NCBI GenBank assembly: GCA_946479665.1
Contig: CAMLGO010000002.1
Coordinates: forward strand, 1 to 35,156
DNA length: 35,156 bases
Reading direction: 5' to 3'
From: an uncultured Candidatus Saccharibacteria bacterium
GTDB taxonomy: Bacteria > Patescibacteria > Saccharimonadia > Saccharimonadales > UBA6022
The notes under the pieces were generated by a model. That model searched no databases. It was not told where the DNA came from and saw nothing but the letters and a program-made list of their open reading frames with translations. Made by a program: the position numbers and the translations under genes. Shown one piece after another: positions 8,125-16,213 of the stretch. Every line of letters begins with the position of its first letter. Position 1 is the stretch's first letter.

Positions 8125-9047
8125 TACATTCCCTCCATGTGTGTATGATCCATGTGCATATTTTTATCAGTCTCGGTATCACCGCTACTCGCAGGAGGCA
8201 TCATGTATTTCATAATTATCTTATCATAGAGGCCTTCATCCTTTAGCGCGTAGGAAAGCGGCTGCTTGAGGGTACCCGGCTGCGCAAGCGACGCGTAGCT
8301 CGACTCATCAAGCCCTTGCCTGCCCTTTACTTCCTGAGACCATGCGTCAAAGTCGGCTTTTGTGCGCGACTTCACTATGAAATTCATATCCGCAAATCCC
8401 CTGCCGCTGATATTGGCCGATGATCCACGATATTCGCCCGTTCTATCTGCAATAAGTCGCAACTTAGTCGACATACCGCTCATCGCATACACTTGGCTGC
8501 CGAGGCTTGGAACCCAAAATGAATTCATCGGCGCATCCGAAGTGATCGTAAAGTTGATCGGTGTTTTTTCGGGAATCACTAGCTCGTTGACGCTTGCAAT
8601 CTTTTGGTCGGGATATATAAACAGCCATTTCCACTGAAGTGACACGACCTGTACATGCACGGGCGCCACCGACGAATCGAGATCCTTATATGGGTCAAGC
8701 TCATGGCTCGACTGCCATGTCACGACACTAAGAATGACAATAATAATACATGGGATCCCCCACCACAATGTCTCAAGCAGTCGATTGCCATCCCAGTTTG
8801 GTCGATATGCGGCTTTTTTATTACTTTCCCTATACTTAAGAGAGAAAATCGCCAACATCGCAAACACCGGCACGACAACAACCAAGCTCAGTAGAAGTGT
8901 AAACATCATAAGATGATACTCTTTCTTTGCAATCGCACCTTGCGGGTTCAGAATATCAATGTTGCTTCCCCTTAGCAGTATTGTCACGCCAAAAATAATA
9001 GCACCGACAACAAGCAGTGCAAAAATAATCTTAATCAGTCGTTTCAT
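8124..9047 (-). CDS. cyoA: Cytochrome bo quinol oxidase subunit II
   Basis: A 307-residue protein with three hydrophobic segments at about 4-25, 45-70 and 91-112, followed by a cupredoxin-fold domain outside the membrane (about 125-235). The domain has [12 protein letters not shown] and [18 protein letters not shown] but none of the CuA cysteine ligands, as expected for a quinol rather than cytochrome c oxidase. The first segment lacks a lipobox cysteine, so the protein appears not to be a lipoprotein, unlike the E. coli subunit. The tail ends in a short Met/His-rich stretch ([13 protein letters not shown]) that could bind copper; similar tails occur in other CyoA proteins. It is the first gene of the operon; a promoter is proposed just upstream. 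No strong ribosome binding site is seen. Confidence 0.94.
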   Translation of the reverse strand: MKRLIKIIFALLVVGAIIFGVTILLRGSNIDILNPQGAIAKKEYHLMMFTLLLSLVVVVPVFAMLAIFSLKYRESNKKAAYRPNWDGNRLLETLWWGIPCIIIVILSVVTWQSSHELDPYKDLDSSVAPVHVQVVSLQWKWLFIYPDQKIASVNELVIPEKTPINFTITSDAPMNSFWVPSLGSQVYAMSGMSTKLRLIADRTGEYRGSSANISGRGFADMNFIVKSRTKADFDAWSQEVKGRQGLDESSYASLAQPGTLKQPLSYALKDEGLYDKIIMKYMMPPASSGDTETDKNMHMDHTHMEGM

Positions 9048-9082
9048 GATCTACCATCTAAAAGCATAATAAGTATGTCCTT

Positions 9083-9110
9083 ATCATACACCGAGTAGTG
9101 GCAATCTCAA
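9083..9110 (-). promoter_or_regulatory. Promoter of the cyoABCDE operon
   Basis: On the minus strand TTGAGA (9110-9105) and TATGAT (9088-9083) are 16 bp apart and lie 36 bp or more before the cyoA ATG. The predicted RNA start is near 9076. A second AT-rich stretch (TTATTATGC) lies closer to the gene and is the main alternative. Confidence 0.5.
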
Positions 9111-9133
9111 ACCGAACAGCTCCTCCGAGCAGG

Positions 9134-9973
9134 TTACTTCTTATCCAGTACGCTACTAATGATGTCCGCTAAATATGCTCTGCGCAAAACCCACGCATGG
9201 CCCTGGTCGGCGACTAGGTACGATGTCGACGAACCATCATGTACTTCATTTCGTTCACGCACAACACGAAGATGATCTTTGTAATCCGTGATCTTATCAG
9301 CCATGCCGGCAATATCCGTCCAGTGCGTCGAGGCTGCTAGCATAGCCGGCATGTCATTTAATGATGTAGCAAAAATCTCCTTGGTCGTATGAATAAGCTC
9401 AGGAATTTTTCTGATATTAAATAGGTTCGATGCGCGCGGACCGACGACTTGGCTCAGCTCACCCCTTTTCGTGACCGCAATAAATTCACGTATCCCGTCG
9501 GTAAATTGAGCCGGCATATGACGTGCGTAGTCTGTTATATTAGCTCGCGTATTTGGTATCGATATTGTCACCAAATCTTCCACGTCACCTTGGGCATGTG
9601 CTGCAAGATGGGCCGCAGCAATCGCACCCGACGATGAGCCAACTGCATCAAATTGCTCGACTCCATATTGGCGCAATACTCGCAGCTGACTCTCGGTTTG
9701 CTGGTCAAAGCTAGCGAAAGCTCGCACCGGTGTATCGACATTGATGATCGGTCGTTCAATTTTCTCCATATAAGCGTCTAAATATAGTTGTCCGGCCGAG
9801 GTAAGTGCGGTCGTGCCAAGCCCGAGATACACCACTACTGGAGATCGCTCATTAAACTCCGTATTACGATAAACAATCTCGTGCGTGACTCCACTTTTAT
9901 TGTCACGGATTCGTTCTCGCCCATCAGGTCCCTTTGCGCTTCCCTCTTGTTGCCCTGAACGCTCCATATACAT
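9134..9973 (-). CDS. Alpha/beta-hydrolase fold protein
   Basis: From the ATG at 9973 the product is 279 residues. An in-frame extension to 10102 exists but would lie over the end of the helicase gene; the chosen start is 1 bp after the helicase stop and has GAGAGG about 5 nt before it. After a polar, charged N-terminus (1-44) comes VVVYLGLGTT (oxyanion-loop region), then GSSSG at 112-116 with Ser114 as the likely nucleophile, and GHAW near the C-terminus as the likely catalytic His. No signal peptide is visible. The fold includes esterases, lipases and peptidases and the substrate cannot be read from sequence. It is the last gene of the pheST-helicase operon. Confidence 0.7.
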   Translation of the reverse strand: MYMERSGQQEGSAKGPDGRERIRDNKSGVTHEIVYRNTEFNERSPVVVYLGLGTTALTSAGQLYLDAYMEKIERPIINVDTPVRAFASFDQQTESQLRVLRQYGVEQFDAVGSSSGAIAAAHLAAHAQGDVEDLVTISIPNTRANITDYARHMPAQFTDGIREFIAVTKRGELSQVVGPRASNLFNIRKIPELIHTTKEIFATSLNDMPAMLAASTHWTDIAGMADKITDYKDHLRVVRERNEVHDGSSTSYLVADQGHAWVLRRAYLADIISSVLDKK

Positions 9974-9974
9974 A

Positions 9975-12299
9975 CTACCTCTCGCGCCTTCGATCGTATT
10001 TTCGTTTGTGGCGCGGTTGCCATGAACGCCTCGATTGTTCCTGGAGACGAGGTGACGTGCTCCTGAATGTCGTACCGACACTCGCCATAAAATCAGAGCC
10101 AAGATGAGTATGGAGTTTTGCGAGATTCAATAGCCACACTTTCTGCTCGGGCGCGAGCTGGTCGAGAGAGCTGACATGACCGGCTATCTGCCGAACCTGT
10201 TGTTGAATCTGGCGTAGCGGCACGGAAGGAATGCGTTTTGTATGATAGCGTCCGAGCGTACGCCGCTCCTTTTCAAGCTGCTCATATGCCCACGAGGCAA
10301 AAGCATCGTTGAACTCGCGGCGATATTTAGGCGACTCCCCTTCCACCGGCTCACTTGCGCCTTCAAGCACGCGGCCACCAAACCGCACTAACTGACGTGT
10401 CATAAGCCTACCCGCCCGCGGATCATAGTAGACTTTGCCGCGACGTGACGCAAAAAGCTGCGGCGCAAGCTCCAGTAGCCACTCAGTATTAACAACCGTC
10501 AGGCCCTGCACGAGATGGAGCGTCTCAAGCCCGCCACTACGTGTCGGCACCTGAAGGTCAAAAGGCACACCAGCAACTAACCTAGGGTTACGAACCACAC
10601 TGCTGCTTGAGAGCTCGCGGCGAGCCTTGGTTGAAATATGCTCGGCCTCACCGTCGTCATTAACGAGCCATAATTGGTCAATCTGTCCAGCTACGATTGA
10701 ACGGAGCAGCGGCTCTTGCTCATCGGCTGTCACTGCAGTAAGCGTCGTCTTGTCAAAACCCAAGTCGTGATCGAGTCGTTCCATAACCTCGCGAGCTTTG
10801 GCGACATTTTTGCTAATAATTCCTGTTTCTTCATAAAGGTCATCGGGAATTTCCGGCAGCGCCAAAAAGACATCGTACTGCGCCAAAAGATCAGATTTTG
10901 TCTGACGCGTATACTTACGCCAGCCAGTGTATCTTGTTCCGCCCTTTACGATACCACCGACCTCCTGGATCCCAATAATAGCCGCGAGCTTTGCTTGAAT
11001 CGTTTTGTCGTATTGCTGAGCTTCAACCAGCATACGTGCATAACTTGATTCCACCGGAAACTGTTCCATCCGTCGCCCGATTCGCGTGACATCACCGGCA
11101 GTCGAAAGCGCACCAAGCGCAATGAGCGTTCGCTTAGCGCGCGCAATCGCTTTATGGCTCGGATCATGGTAAAAATCAAGCAGCTCAATGTCGATCCCGA
11201 CGTTAGCCAGGCGAAGTGTCAAACGATCAATATGTTTGCGTAATATCTCTGGGGTACCGTATTCTGGGCGCTCATCAAATTCCAAACATGGCATCGTATC
11301 GTATGGCGCCAGGATATACTCACCTGCCTTCGTACGGCCAGCCCGCCCGGCCCGTTGCAAGCAATCAGCCTGCGAGATCTGTGCGATGAACAGCCCCTCG
11401 ACACCATTTCGTACTTCACTGCGACGTTCAAGCCCGCTATCGATTACCACGTCAATATCATCAATCGTCACGCTCGTTTGCGCAATATTCGTCGACAAAA
11501 TTATCTTTCCGTTCGGGTAGTTCGCAAATGCCTGCTGTTGAGCACTCGCCTCTAGTTGGCTATGAAGCGGAATCACCGGCACGCCGGCAGTATTCGCTTT
11601 CTGCGCCACCACCTCGGCAACATCTTGAATCTCTGCTTTGCCAGGTAGAAATACGAGCATATTGCTCTTCGCCGTCAGTAGCTGGTTAAAGATTTCACTT
11701 ATGACATCGGTGCCTCGCCGTTTCGTCACCTCGAAGCTACGCCCAGGTACATTGATGATCGCATCCGTTCCGAAGTACTCGGCAAGAAGTCCTGTCTCAA
11801 TGGTTGCGCTCATGATAACTACCTTGAAGCGTGGCTCTTCTTGGCAACGTTTTTTCGCCCACGCCACCAACACTTCCATATTCTCATTCCACTCATGGAC
11901 TTCATCAAGCACCAGCACTTGGCGTTCATTAATCCCGGCGCCAGTGATTTCACGAACAAGTTGCAGCCCATCAGTACAGTAAAGTACTTGCGTGGACGGA
12001 CCATCATCTCGCTCGTGAGCCGTACGATAGCCAATAAGTTCGTCGCTATCCTTGCCGGTGCGCAGCGCCCATTCCTCGCGGACACGCCGCGACAAATTGC
12101 GAGCAGCCAAAATACGCGGCTGTGTCACGATTACTTTTTGATAGCCATGATCAGCCAAGTATTGCGGCACCTGGGTGCTTTTTCCGGCACCCGTCTCAGC
12201 TGTAACAATAGTGACTTGATGTGTGTCGACGGCCGACACAATCTCCTCCCGGTAGTCAAAGATCGGTAAATCGTTTGAGAACTGAGAGGATTGCATCAT
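9975..12299 (-). CDS. DExH-box ATP-dependent RNA helicase (HrpA/HrpB type)
   Basis: A 774-residue superfamily 2 helicase. Motif I TAETGAGKST is at residues 33-42, motif II is DEVH at 132-135 (a variant of DEAH), motif III is SAT around 165, and the second RecA domain has STNIAQTSVTIDDIDVVIDSG and QRAGRAGRTKAGEY (motifs V and VI). A helicase-associated HA2-like helical region follows. The C-terminal third is less conserved and ends in a strongly basic tail (RRSWQPRHKRKYDRRRER) that could bind RNA. The length is near HrpB (about 800) and well below full HrpA (about 1300). It starts 3 bp after the pheT stop, so it is almost certainly co-transcribed with pheST. In other bacteria such helicases act in RNA processing or ribosome rescue; the role here is not known. 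Confidence 0.88.
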   Translation of the reverse strand: MMQSSQFSNDLPIFDYREEIVSAVDTHQVTIVTAETGAGKSTQVPQYLADHGYQKVIVTQPRILAARNLSRRVREEWALRTGKDSDELIGYRTAHERDDGPSTQVLYCTDGLQLVREITGAGINERQVLVLDEVHEWNENMEVLVAWAKKRCQEEPRFKVVIMSATIETGLLAEYFGTDAIINVPGRSFEVTKRRGTDVISEIFNQLLTAKSNMLVFLPGKAEIQDVAEVVAQKANTAGVPVIPLHSQLEASAQQQAFANYPNGKIILSTNIAQTSVTIDDIDVVIDSGLERRSEVRNGVEGLFIAQISQADCLQRAGRAGRTKAGEYILAPYDTMPCLEFDERPEYGTPEILRKHIDRLTLRLANVGIDIELLDFYHDPSHKAIARAKRTLIALGALSTAGDVTRIGRRMEQFPVESSYARMLVEAQQYDKTIQAKLAAIIGIQEVGGIVKGGTRYTGWRKYTRQTKSDLLAQYDVFLALPEIPDDLYEETGIISKNVAKAREVMERLDHDLGFDKTTLTAVTADEQEPLLRSIVAGQIDQLWLVNDDGEAEHISTKARRELSSSSVVRNPRLVAGVPFDLQVPTRSGGLETLHLVQGLTVVNTEWLLELAPQLFASRRGKVYYDPRAGRLMTRQLVRFGGRVLEGASEPVEGESPKYRREFNDAFASWAYEQLEKERRTLGRYHTKRIPSVPLRQIQQQVRQIAGHVSSLDQLAPEQKVWLLNLAKLHTHLGSDFMASVGTTFRSTSPRLQEQSRRSWQPRHKRKYDRRRER

Positions 12300-12302
12300 C
12301 GC

Positions 12303-14801
12303 CTAAACTACCACCGCCGATGTTGCCGTTATGACCTCTTCGCTAAGGCCGGCAATTGTCGACGCCACTTCATCGCTCGTGAGCGTTCGGTCATTGGCCG
12401 TCAGTCGCACACGAAGTGTAATATTTTTCGTATCGCCATCGCTTGGCTGATATATATCGATCGTTGTTATAGCCGTCTCAAGCTCGGTGTCACGTAGCGC
12501 TAATTGCGCGGCTTCGATAACCTGCGCATGAGCCACTTCTTGATCAACTTGGAAGCAAATATCACGGTCGGTGCTTGGATAACGACTTAGAGGGCGATAG
12601 CTATTTGCCACATGTCGCTGCGCCAATTCAATTGCCTCGGGGAGCAACTCAAAGCCGGCACTATACGCTGGCAGCTTGAAGTTCCGTACGACCGACTGCT
12701 TATATTCACCGACGATACCAAGCGACTGACCACTCTTCACATCGATCACTCGGGCGCTACGGCGCGGCTCAAACGGCGCGGCAACAACCAAGCCTGTCTC
12801 TAGTGGAAGCGGCTTAAATGCAAGCGTCAGGCCAAGTGATGAGGCAAGATAGTCTACTATAGCCTTTACTCGGTAATATGGTGCGCCGGCCTGAGCTGTT
12901 TTTGCAGCGTAGGTCAGACCAACTCGAGTAAGCTCTACAGGAAGACCGTCAATCTCAGAAATAGCTAATTTACTATGTGCTTTGCCAATTTCAAACAATG
13001 CAAATTCATCGTATCCAGCTTTGCTGTTTGTTCGCACTTTATCAAGCAGGCTTGGCGTAATACTTAGGCGGTAGTACTGCAGGTCAGGACTAAGTGCATT
13101 ACCCAATCGAAACGCTTGATCAGCATCTTGACCGGCATGTTCCAAGATATTTTTATGCACAAAGCTATACGTCAGCACTTCGTTGGCGCCAGCTCGCGAT
13201 AGACTCTCGCGAATTTGCTGTGCCAGTACGCGCTGCTTATTCTTCGGCGTAGGCGTAGTGCTTCGTAGCGGCAGCTCGCGTGGCAATTTGTCAAAGCCGT
13301 ACAAACGACCAACTTCTTCAACAACATCCTCTGGCAACTCAATATCAGTACGCCAGAATGGCGGGTTACAGTAGAACTCATCACCATCTTTACTTACGTC
13401 GTCATATGCGTCGATTTCAACGTTCCGTAGCAGTTTCATCATTTCATCACGAGATAAATTCAATCCAAGACGGTCATTTACAAATGTCGTCGAGATACTT
13501 TGCGGACCGTTACCTTGCCGCGCGGCATTGCGATCAAATACATCGCTTGCCTGTTCGCCTGTCGAAACATCAAAAATTGATTTCATCAAAAGACCAAGCA
13601 CGTAATCATTCTGCCATGGCGATTGACCTTTGTTGAAACGAGTAAGCGCATCAGTAAATATGCCATAACGCATCGCAGACTTGCGCACTGTATACATATC
13701 AAAACTTGCCACTTCGAGCACAATATTCTTTGTTTCAGCACTCACTTCGCTATCACCGCCACCCATAATGCCAGCAAGACCAACCGGACCTTCGCCGTCG
13801 GCAATAACGATGTCATCTTCGGCGAGTTCGTATTCTTTGTGATTGAGCAGCGTGATTTTCTCGCCGGCACGTGCCATGCGTGCACCAAGTTTGCGACCCC
13901 GCAGCTTATCATAGTCGTATGCGTGCGTTGGCTGAGCCGTCAGTAGCATAATGTAATTCGTCACATCAACAATATTATTGATCGGTTTACTACCAAGCCG
14001 CACCAACTCGCACTGCAGCCACAATGGACTTGGCTTTACCTCGATATTTTTAAGGGCAACCGCCATGAAGCGAGGCGCATTTTCAGGCGTGTCGTTATAT
14101 ACATCAAGCTCGAGTCCTTCGCCATGCCCGAAAGTTGGCAGACTCTTATACCAATCAGGGCTAACAAACTGCTTGTGCTGAATACCAGCGATTTCACGAG
14201 CAACACCTAGCTGGCCAAAGCAGTCCGGACGGTGAGTGAACATTTTATTTTCGATATCAATAATGATGTCGTCGAGGCCATACGCCTGCGCGAAGCTCGC
14301 GCCGGGTTTGATCTCGACAGCGTTCGGCTTCCACTCGGTTGGATCGATTTCGATAATGCCATCATGATCACTATTGATAGCCAGTTCGTCGCCAGCCGCT
14401 AACATTCCTTGACTCAAGATACCGCGAAGTGGTCGAGCATCAAGCACAAATGGCTCTGCGTCGTCGAAGCTAGCCGGCACGGTGCTTTTTGGCGGAAGCC
14501 ATACGACAAAAATACCAGCACGTGCGTTCGGCGCGCCACACACTACTTGGACGTAGCCATTTTCATCACGTGGCATGTCGGTCACAACCCCGCCATCATC
14601 GATTTTACAGACATTCAACTTGTCGGCATTGGCGTGTTTTTCACATTCAACAATCTTCGCAATCACCGCATCTTTATACTTAGCGCCAAGGTCGATCACC
14701 TCTTCAACGCCACCGAGCTGCTGATTGATTTTTTGCACCAACTCATCAACCGACAGGTCAACGTCGGTGTACTGCTTAATCGTATTTAAACTAACTTTCA
14801 T
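12303..14801 (-). CDS. pheT: Phenylalanyl-tRNA synthetase beta subunit
   Basis: An 832-residue cytoplasmic subunit that, with PheS, charges tRNA-Phe. The N-terminal OB-fold tRNA-binding domain is visible (about 40-155, with AKIVECEKHANADKLNVCKI and VVCGAPNA), then the B3/B4 editing domain (around 210-380), the B5 domain (about 405-480), the catalytic-like core and a C-terminal FDX-ACB anticodon-binding domain (last 90 residues, beginning LSRYPSTDRDICF). Order and length are standard. It begins immediately after the pheS stop (TAA then ATG), so the two subunits are made in step. Confidence 0.96.
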   Translation of the reverse strand: MKVSLNTIKQYTDVDLSVDELVQKINQQLGGVEEVIDLGAKYKDAVIAKIVECEKHANADKLNVCKIDDGGVVTDMPRDENGYVQVVCGAPNARAGIFVVWLPPKSTVPASFDDAEPFVLDARPLRGILSQGMLAAGDELAINSDHDGIIEIDPTEWKPNAVEIKPGASFAQAYGLDDIIIDIENKMFTHRPDCFGQLGVAREIAGIQHKQFVSPDWYKSLPTFGHGEGLELDVYNDTPENAPRFMAVALKNIEVKPSPLWLQCELVRLGSKPINNIVDVTNYIMLLTAQPTHAYDYDKLRGRKLGARMARAGEKITLLNHKEYELAEDDIVIADGEGPVGLAGIMGGGDSEVSAETKNIVLEVASFDMYTVRKSAMRYGIFTDALTRFNKGQSPWQNDYVLGLLMKSIFDVSTGEQASDVFDRNAARQGNGPQSISTTFVNDRLGLNLSRDEMMKLLRNVEIDAYDDVSKDGDEFYCNPPFWRTDIELPEDVVEEVGRLYGFDKLPRELPLRSTTPTPKNKQRVLAQQIRESLSRAGANEVLTYSFVHKNILEHAGQDADQAFRLGNALSPDLQYYRLSITPSLLDKVRTNSKAGYDEFALFEIGKAHSKLAISEIDGLPVELTRVGLTYAAKTAQAGAPYYRVKAIVDYLASSLGLTLAFKPLPLETGLVVAAPFEPRRSARVIDVKSGQSLGIVGEYKQSVVRNFKLPAYSAGFELLPEAIELAQRHVANSYRPLSRYPSTDRDICFQVDQEVAHAQVIEAAQLALRDTELETAITTIDIYQPSDGDTKNITLRVRLTANDRTLTSDEVASTIAGLSEEVITATSAVVV

Positions 14802-15848
14802 TTAAAACTGCCTCAAAAAATCTAATTTACCACTTTCAAAATGTCGCACGTCTTCAATGCCATATTTCATCATCACCAGGCGATCAACACCACAACCAAA
14901 GGCAAAGCCGGTATAAACATTCGGATCAATGTCCGCAGCCTTCAAGACATTCGGATGAATCATGCCGCAACCAAGCAGCTCAATCCAGCCCTCGCCGCCG
15001 CACACTTTGCAATCTGGGTTTTTACCTTCACAAAATGGACAGCTAAGTGCAAACTCAAAGCTCGGTTCGGTAAAAGGGAAATAAAATGGATTCACGCGTA
15101 CGTCGAGTTGCTTGCCATAATACTCTTCCAAGAATTTTTGCAGCGTCGCAACCAACATGCCAGCATGTACTTTTTTAGAAACATACACGCCCTCGATTTG
15201 ATAGAACGTATGTTCGTGACGCGCGTCGAGATCTTCGTTACGAAACACACGATCAGGCACGACGACGGCAATTGGCTCATCCTTTTCTAGGTCGGCCTTG
15301 TACTTTTTAAGCACACGATTCTGCATCGTACTCGTATGCGCCGGTGCAATCAGCGGATCGCCATCGCGGTCAGTCTCGACGGTCATGAATGTGTCGTAAT
15401 CGTCACGCGCCGGGTGGCCTTTTGGAAAATTCAACGCCTCGAACATATGCTCTTGGTCGTCGATCTCACGCGATTCTTCTGTTGTGAAACCCATACGAGC
15501 AAAGATATCCGATAGCACCGTGATCTCACGCATCAATGGATGAATAGAGCCTTGTGCGGTTGGCAGCAATGAAATCGGACCAGTATTGCTATCCCATGGT
15601 GCTGTTACGTCAAGTGGAAGTACGCTGCTGTCTTCAAGCTCAGCTTCGCGCGCTTGAACGGCCGCCTCGAGTGCAAGCTTTAGTTCATTTACCGCTTTAC
15701 CATACGCACCGCGTTCACTTGGCTCGAGCGACGGAATTGCCGCGTAAAGCTCTTTAATTTCATTCGCCTTTAGTACTTCGCGAGGCTCAGTACTTGCTGC
15801 AACTTTTTCAAGCAGCACAGTTTGAATCGATGCAATAGTGTCATTCAT
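14802..15848 (-). CDS. pheS: Phenylalanyl-tRNA synthetase alpha subunit
   Basis: A 348-residue class II aminoacyl-tRNA synthetase catalytic subunit. Visible motifs: GSIHPL near residue 100, APAHTSTMQNRVL, FYQIEGVYV (motif 2), FTEPSFEF and GFAFGCGVDRLVMMKYGIEDVR (motif 3). Between them is a four-cysteine insert (CPFCEGKNPDCKVC), a small zinc-ribbon-like element seen in a subset of bacterial PheS proteins. The family helical N-terminus (about 1-85) precedes the core. The ATG has no Shine-Dalgarno sequence and stands 10 bp after a perfect TATAAT, so the leader is only a few nucleotides long. First gene of the operon pheS-pheT-helicase-hydrolase. Confidence 0.96.
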   Translation of the reverse strand: MNDTIASIQTVLLEKVAASTEPREVLKANEIKELYAAIPSLEPSERGAYGKAVNELKLALEAAVQAREAELEDSSVLPLDVTAPWDSNTGPISLLPTAQGSIHPLMREITVLSDIFARMGFTTEESREIDDQEHMFEALNFPKGHPARDDYDTFMTVETDRDGDPLIAPAHTSTMQNRVLKKYKADLEKDEPIAVVVPDRVFRNEDLDARHEHTFYQIEGVYVSKKVHAGMLVATLQKFLEEYYGKQLDVRVNPFYFPFTEPSFEFALSCPFCEGKNPDCKVCGGEGWIELLGCGMIHPNVLKAADIDPNVYTGFAFGCGVDRLVMMKYGIEDVRHFESGKLDFLRQF

Positions 15849-15858
15849 AATTGAGTTT

Positions 15859-15889
15859 ATTATACACTAATTCACCCCTGTTTCGCCAA
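15859..15889 (-). promoter_or_regulatory. Promoter of the pheST operon
   Basis: On the minus strand TTGGCG (15889-15884) and a perfect TATAAT (15864-15859) are 19 bp apart. The -10 box ends 10 bp before the pheS ATG, so the predicted leader is about 3 nt. No attenuator-like leader peptide or T-box fits in this space, so the operon is not controlled by a classical Phe attenuator. Confidence 0.6.
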
Positions 15890-15893
15890 CTAA

Positions 15894-16133
15894 TTAACGG
15901 GTTGATTGCAAAATAACATAAATTGTCACACCAACTGCCGCAATCCCGATGAGCACCCATACCCATGCCAAGCTTGTTGTCGTCTTTGTGTCTTTGAGAT
16001 ACTGCGAGTCAGCAACGCCGTCTGGACGGTCGGTCATACCCTCTGCTTTCTTCTTTGCCTTCTCTTGAAGCTCAGCCGCTATACGCTTCTGCAGCTCACT
16101 TCTATCGTCTTTTTGATTCACAAATAATGCCAT
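15894..16133 (-). CDS. Tail-anchored small membrane protein
   Basis: A 79-residue protein of no recognised family. Residues 1-50 are charged and probably cytoplasmic, with a Lys/Glu-rich helical stretch (LQKRIAAELQEKAKKKAEG). A single hydrophobic helix lies at about 54-75 (WVWVLIGIAAVGVTIYVIL) and only three residues follow, which makes it tail anchored. The ATG has no ribosome binding site and lies exactly 6 bp after an extended -10 (TGGTACAAT), predicting a leaderless mRNA. It is divergent from the MIP channel gene and 45 bp upstream of pheS in the same direction, with no terminator in between, so read-through into pheS is possible. Confidence 0.7.
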   Translation of the reverse strand: MALFVNQKDDRSELQKRIAAELQEKAKKKAEGMTDRPDGVADSQYLKDTKTTTSLAWVWVLIGIAAVGVTIYVILQSTR

Positions 16134-16139
16134 GTATTC

Positions 16140-16148
16140 ATTGTACCA
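16140..16148 (-). promoter_or_regulatory. Extended -10 promoter of the tail-anchored protein gene
   Basis: Minus-strand TGGTACAAT; the hexamer TACAAT (16145-16140) is followed by six bases and then the ATG at 16133. Transcription should begin at the start codon. It is back to back with the MIP gene promoter, 24 bp away. Confidence 0.55.
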
Positions 16149-16172
16149 CTCATGTTTATCTTGGCGAGGATG

Positions 16173-16181
16173 TGCTATACT
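16173..16181 (+). promoter_or_regulatory. Extended -10 promoter of the MIP channel gene
   Basis: TGCTATACT, with the hexamer TATACT at 16176-16181. No convincing -35 hexamer at 16-18 bp. The predicted leader of about 26 nt contains the strong ribosome binding site AAGGAGGG. Confidence 0.6.
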
Positions 16182-16213
16182 TTAGCCATATTTCACTTAA
16201 GGAGGGAAATTAC

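Noticed and set aside
9974..10102. N-terminal extension of the alpha/beta hydrolase
   Set aside because: It lies entirely within the 3' end of the helicase gene in another frame; the ATG at 9973 is 1 bp after the helicase stop and has a ribosome binding site.
15849..15893. Attenuator or T-box before pheS
   Set aside because: The gap is only 45 bp and the -10 box is 10 bp from the ATG, leaving no space for a leader RNA structure.
16055..16213. In-frame extension upstream of the MIP channel ATG at 16214
   Set aside because: It runs across the promoter and the strong ribosome binding site and over the divergent gene's 5' end; the ATG at 16214 has ideal spacing to AAGGAGGG.
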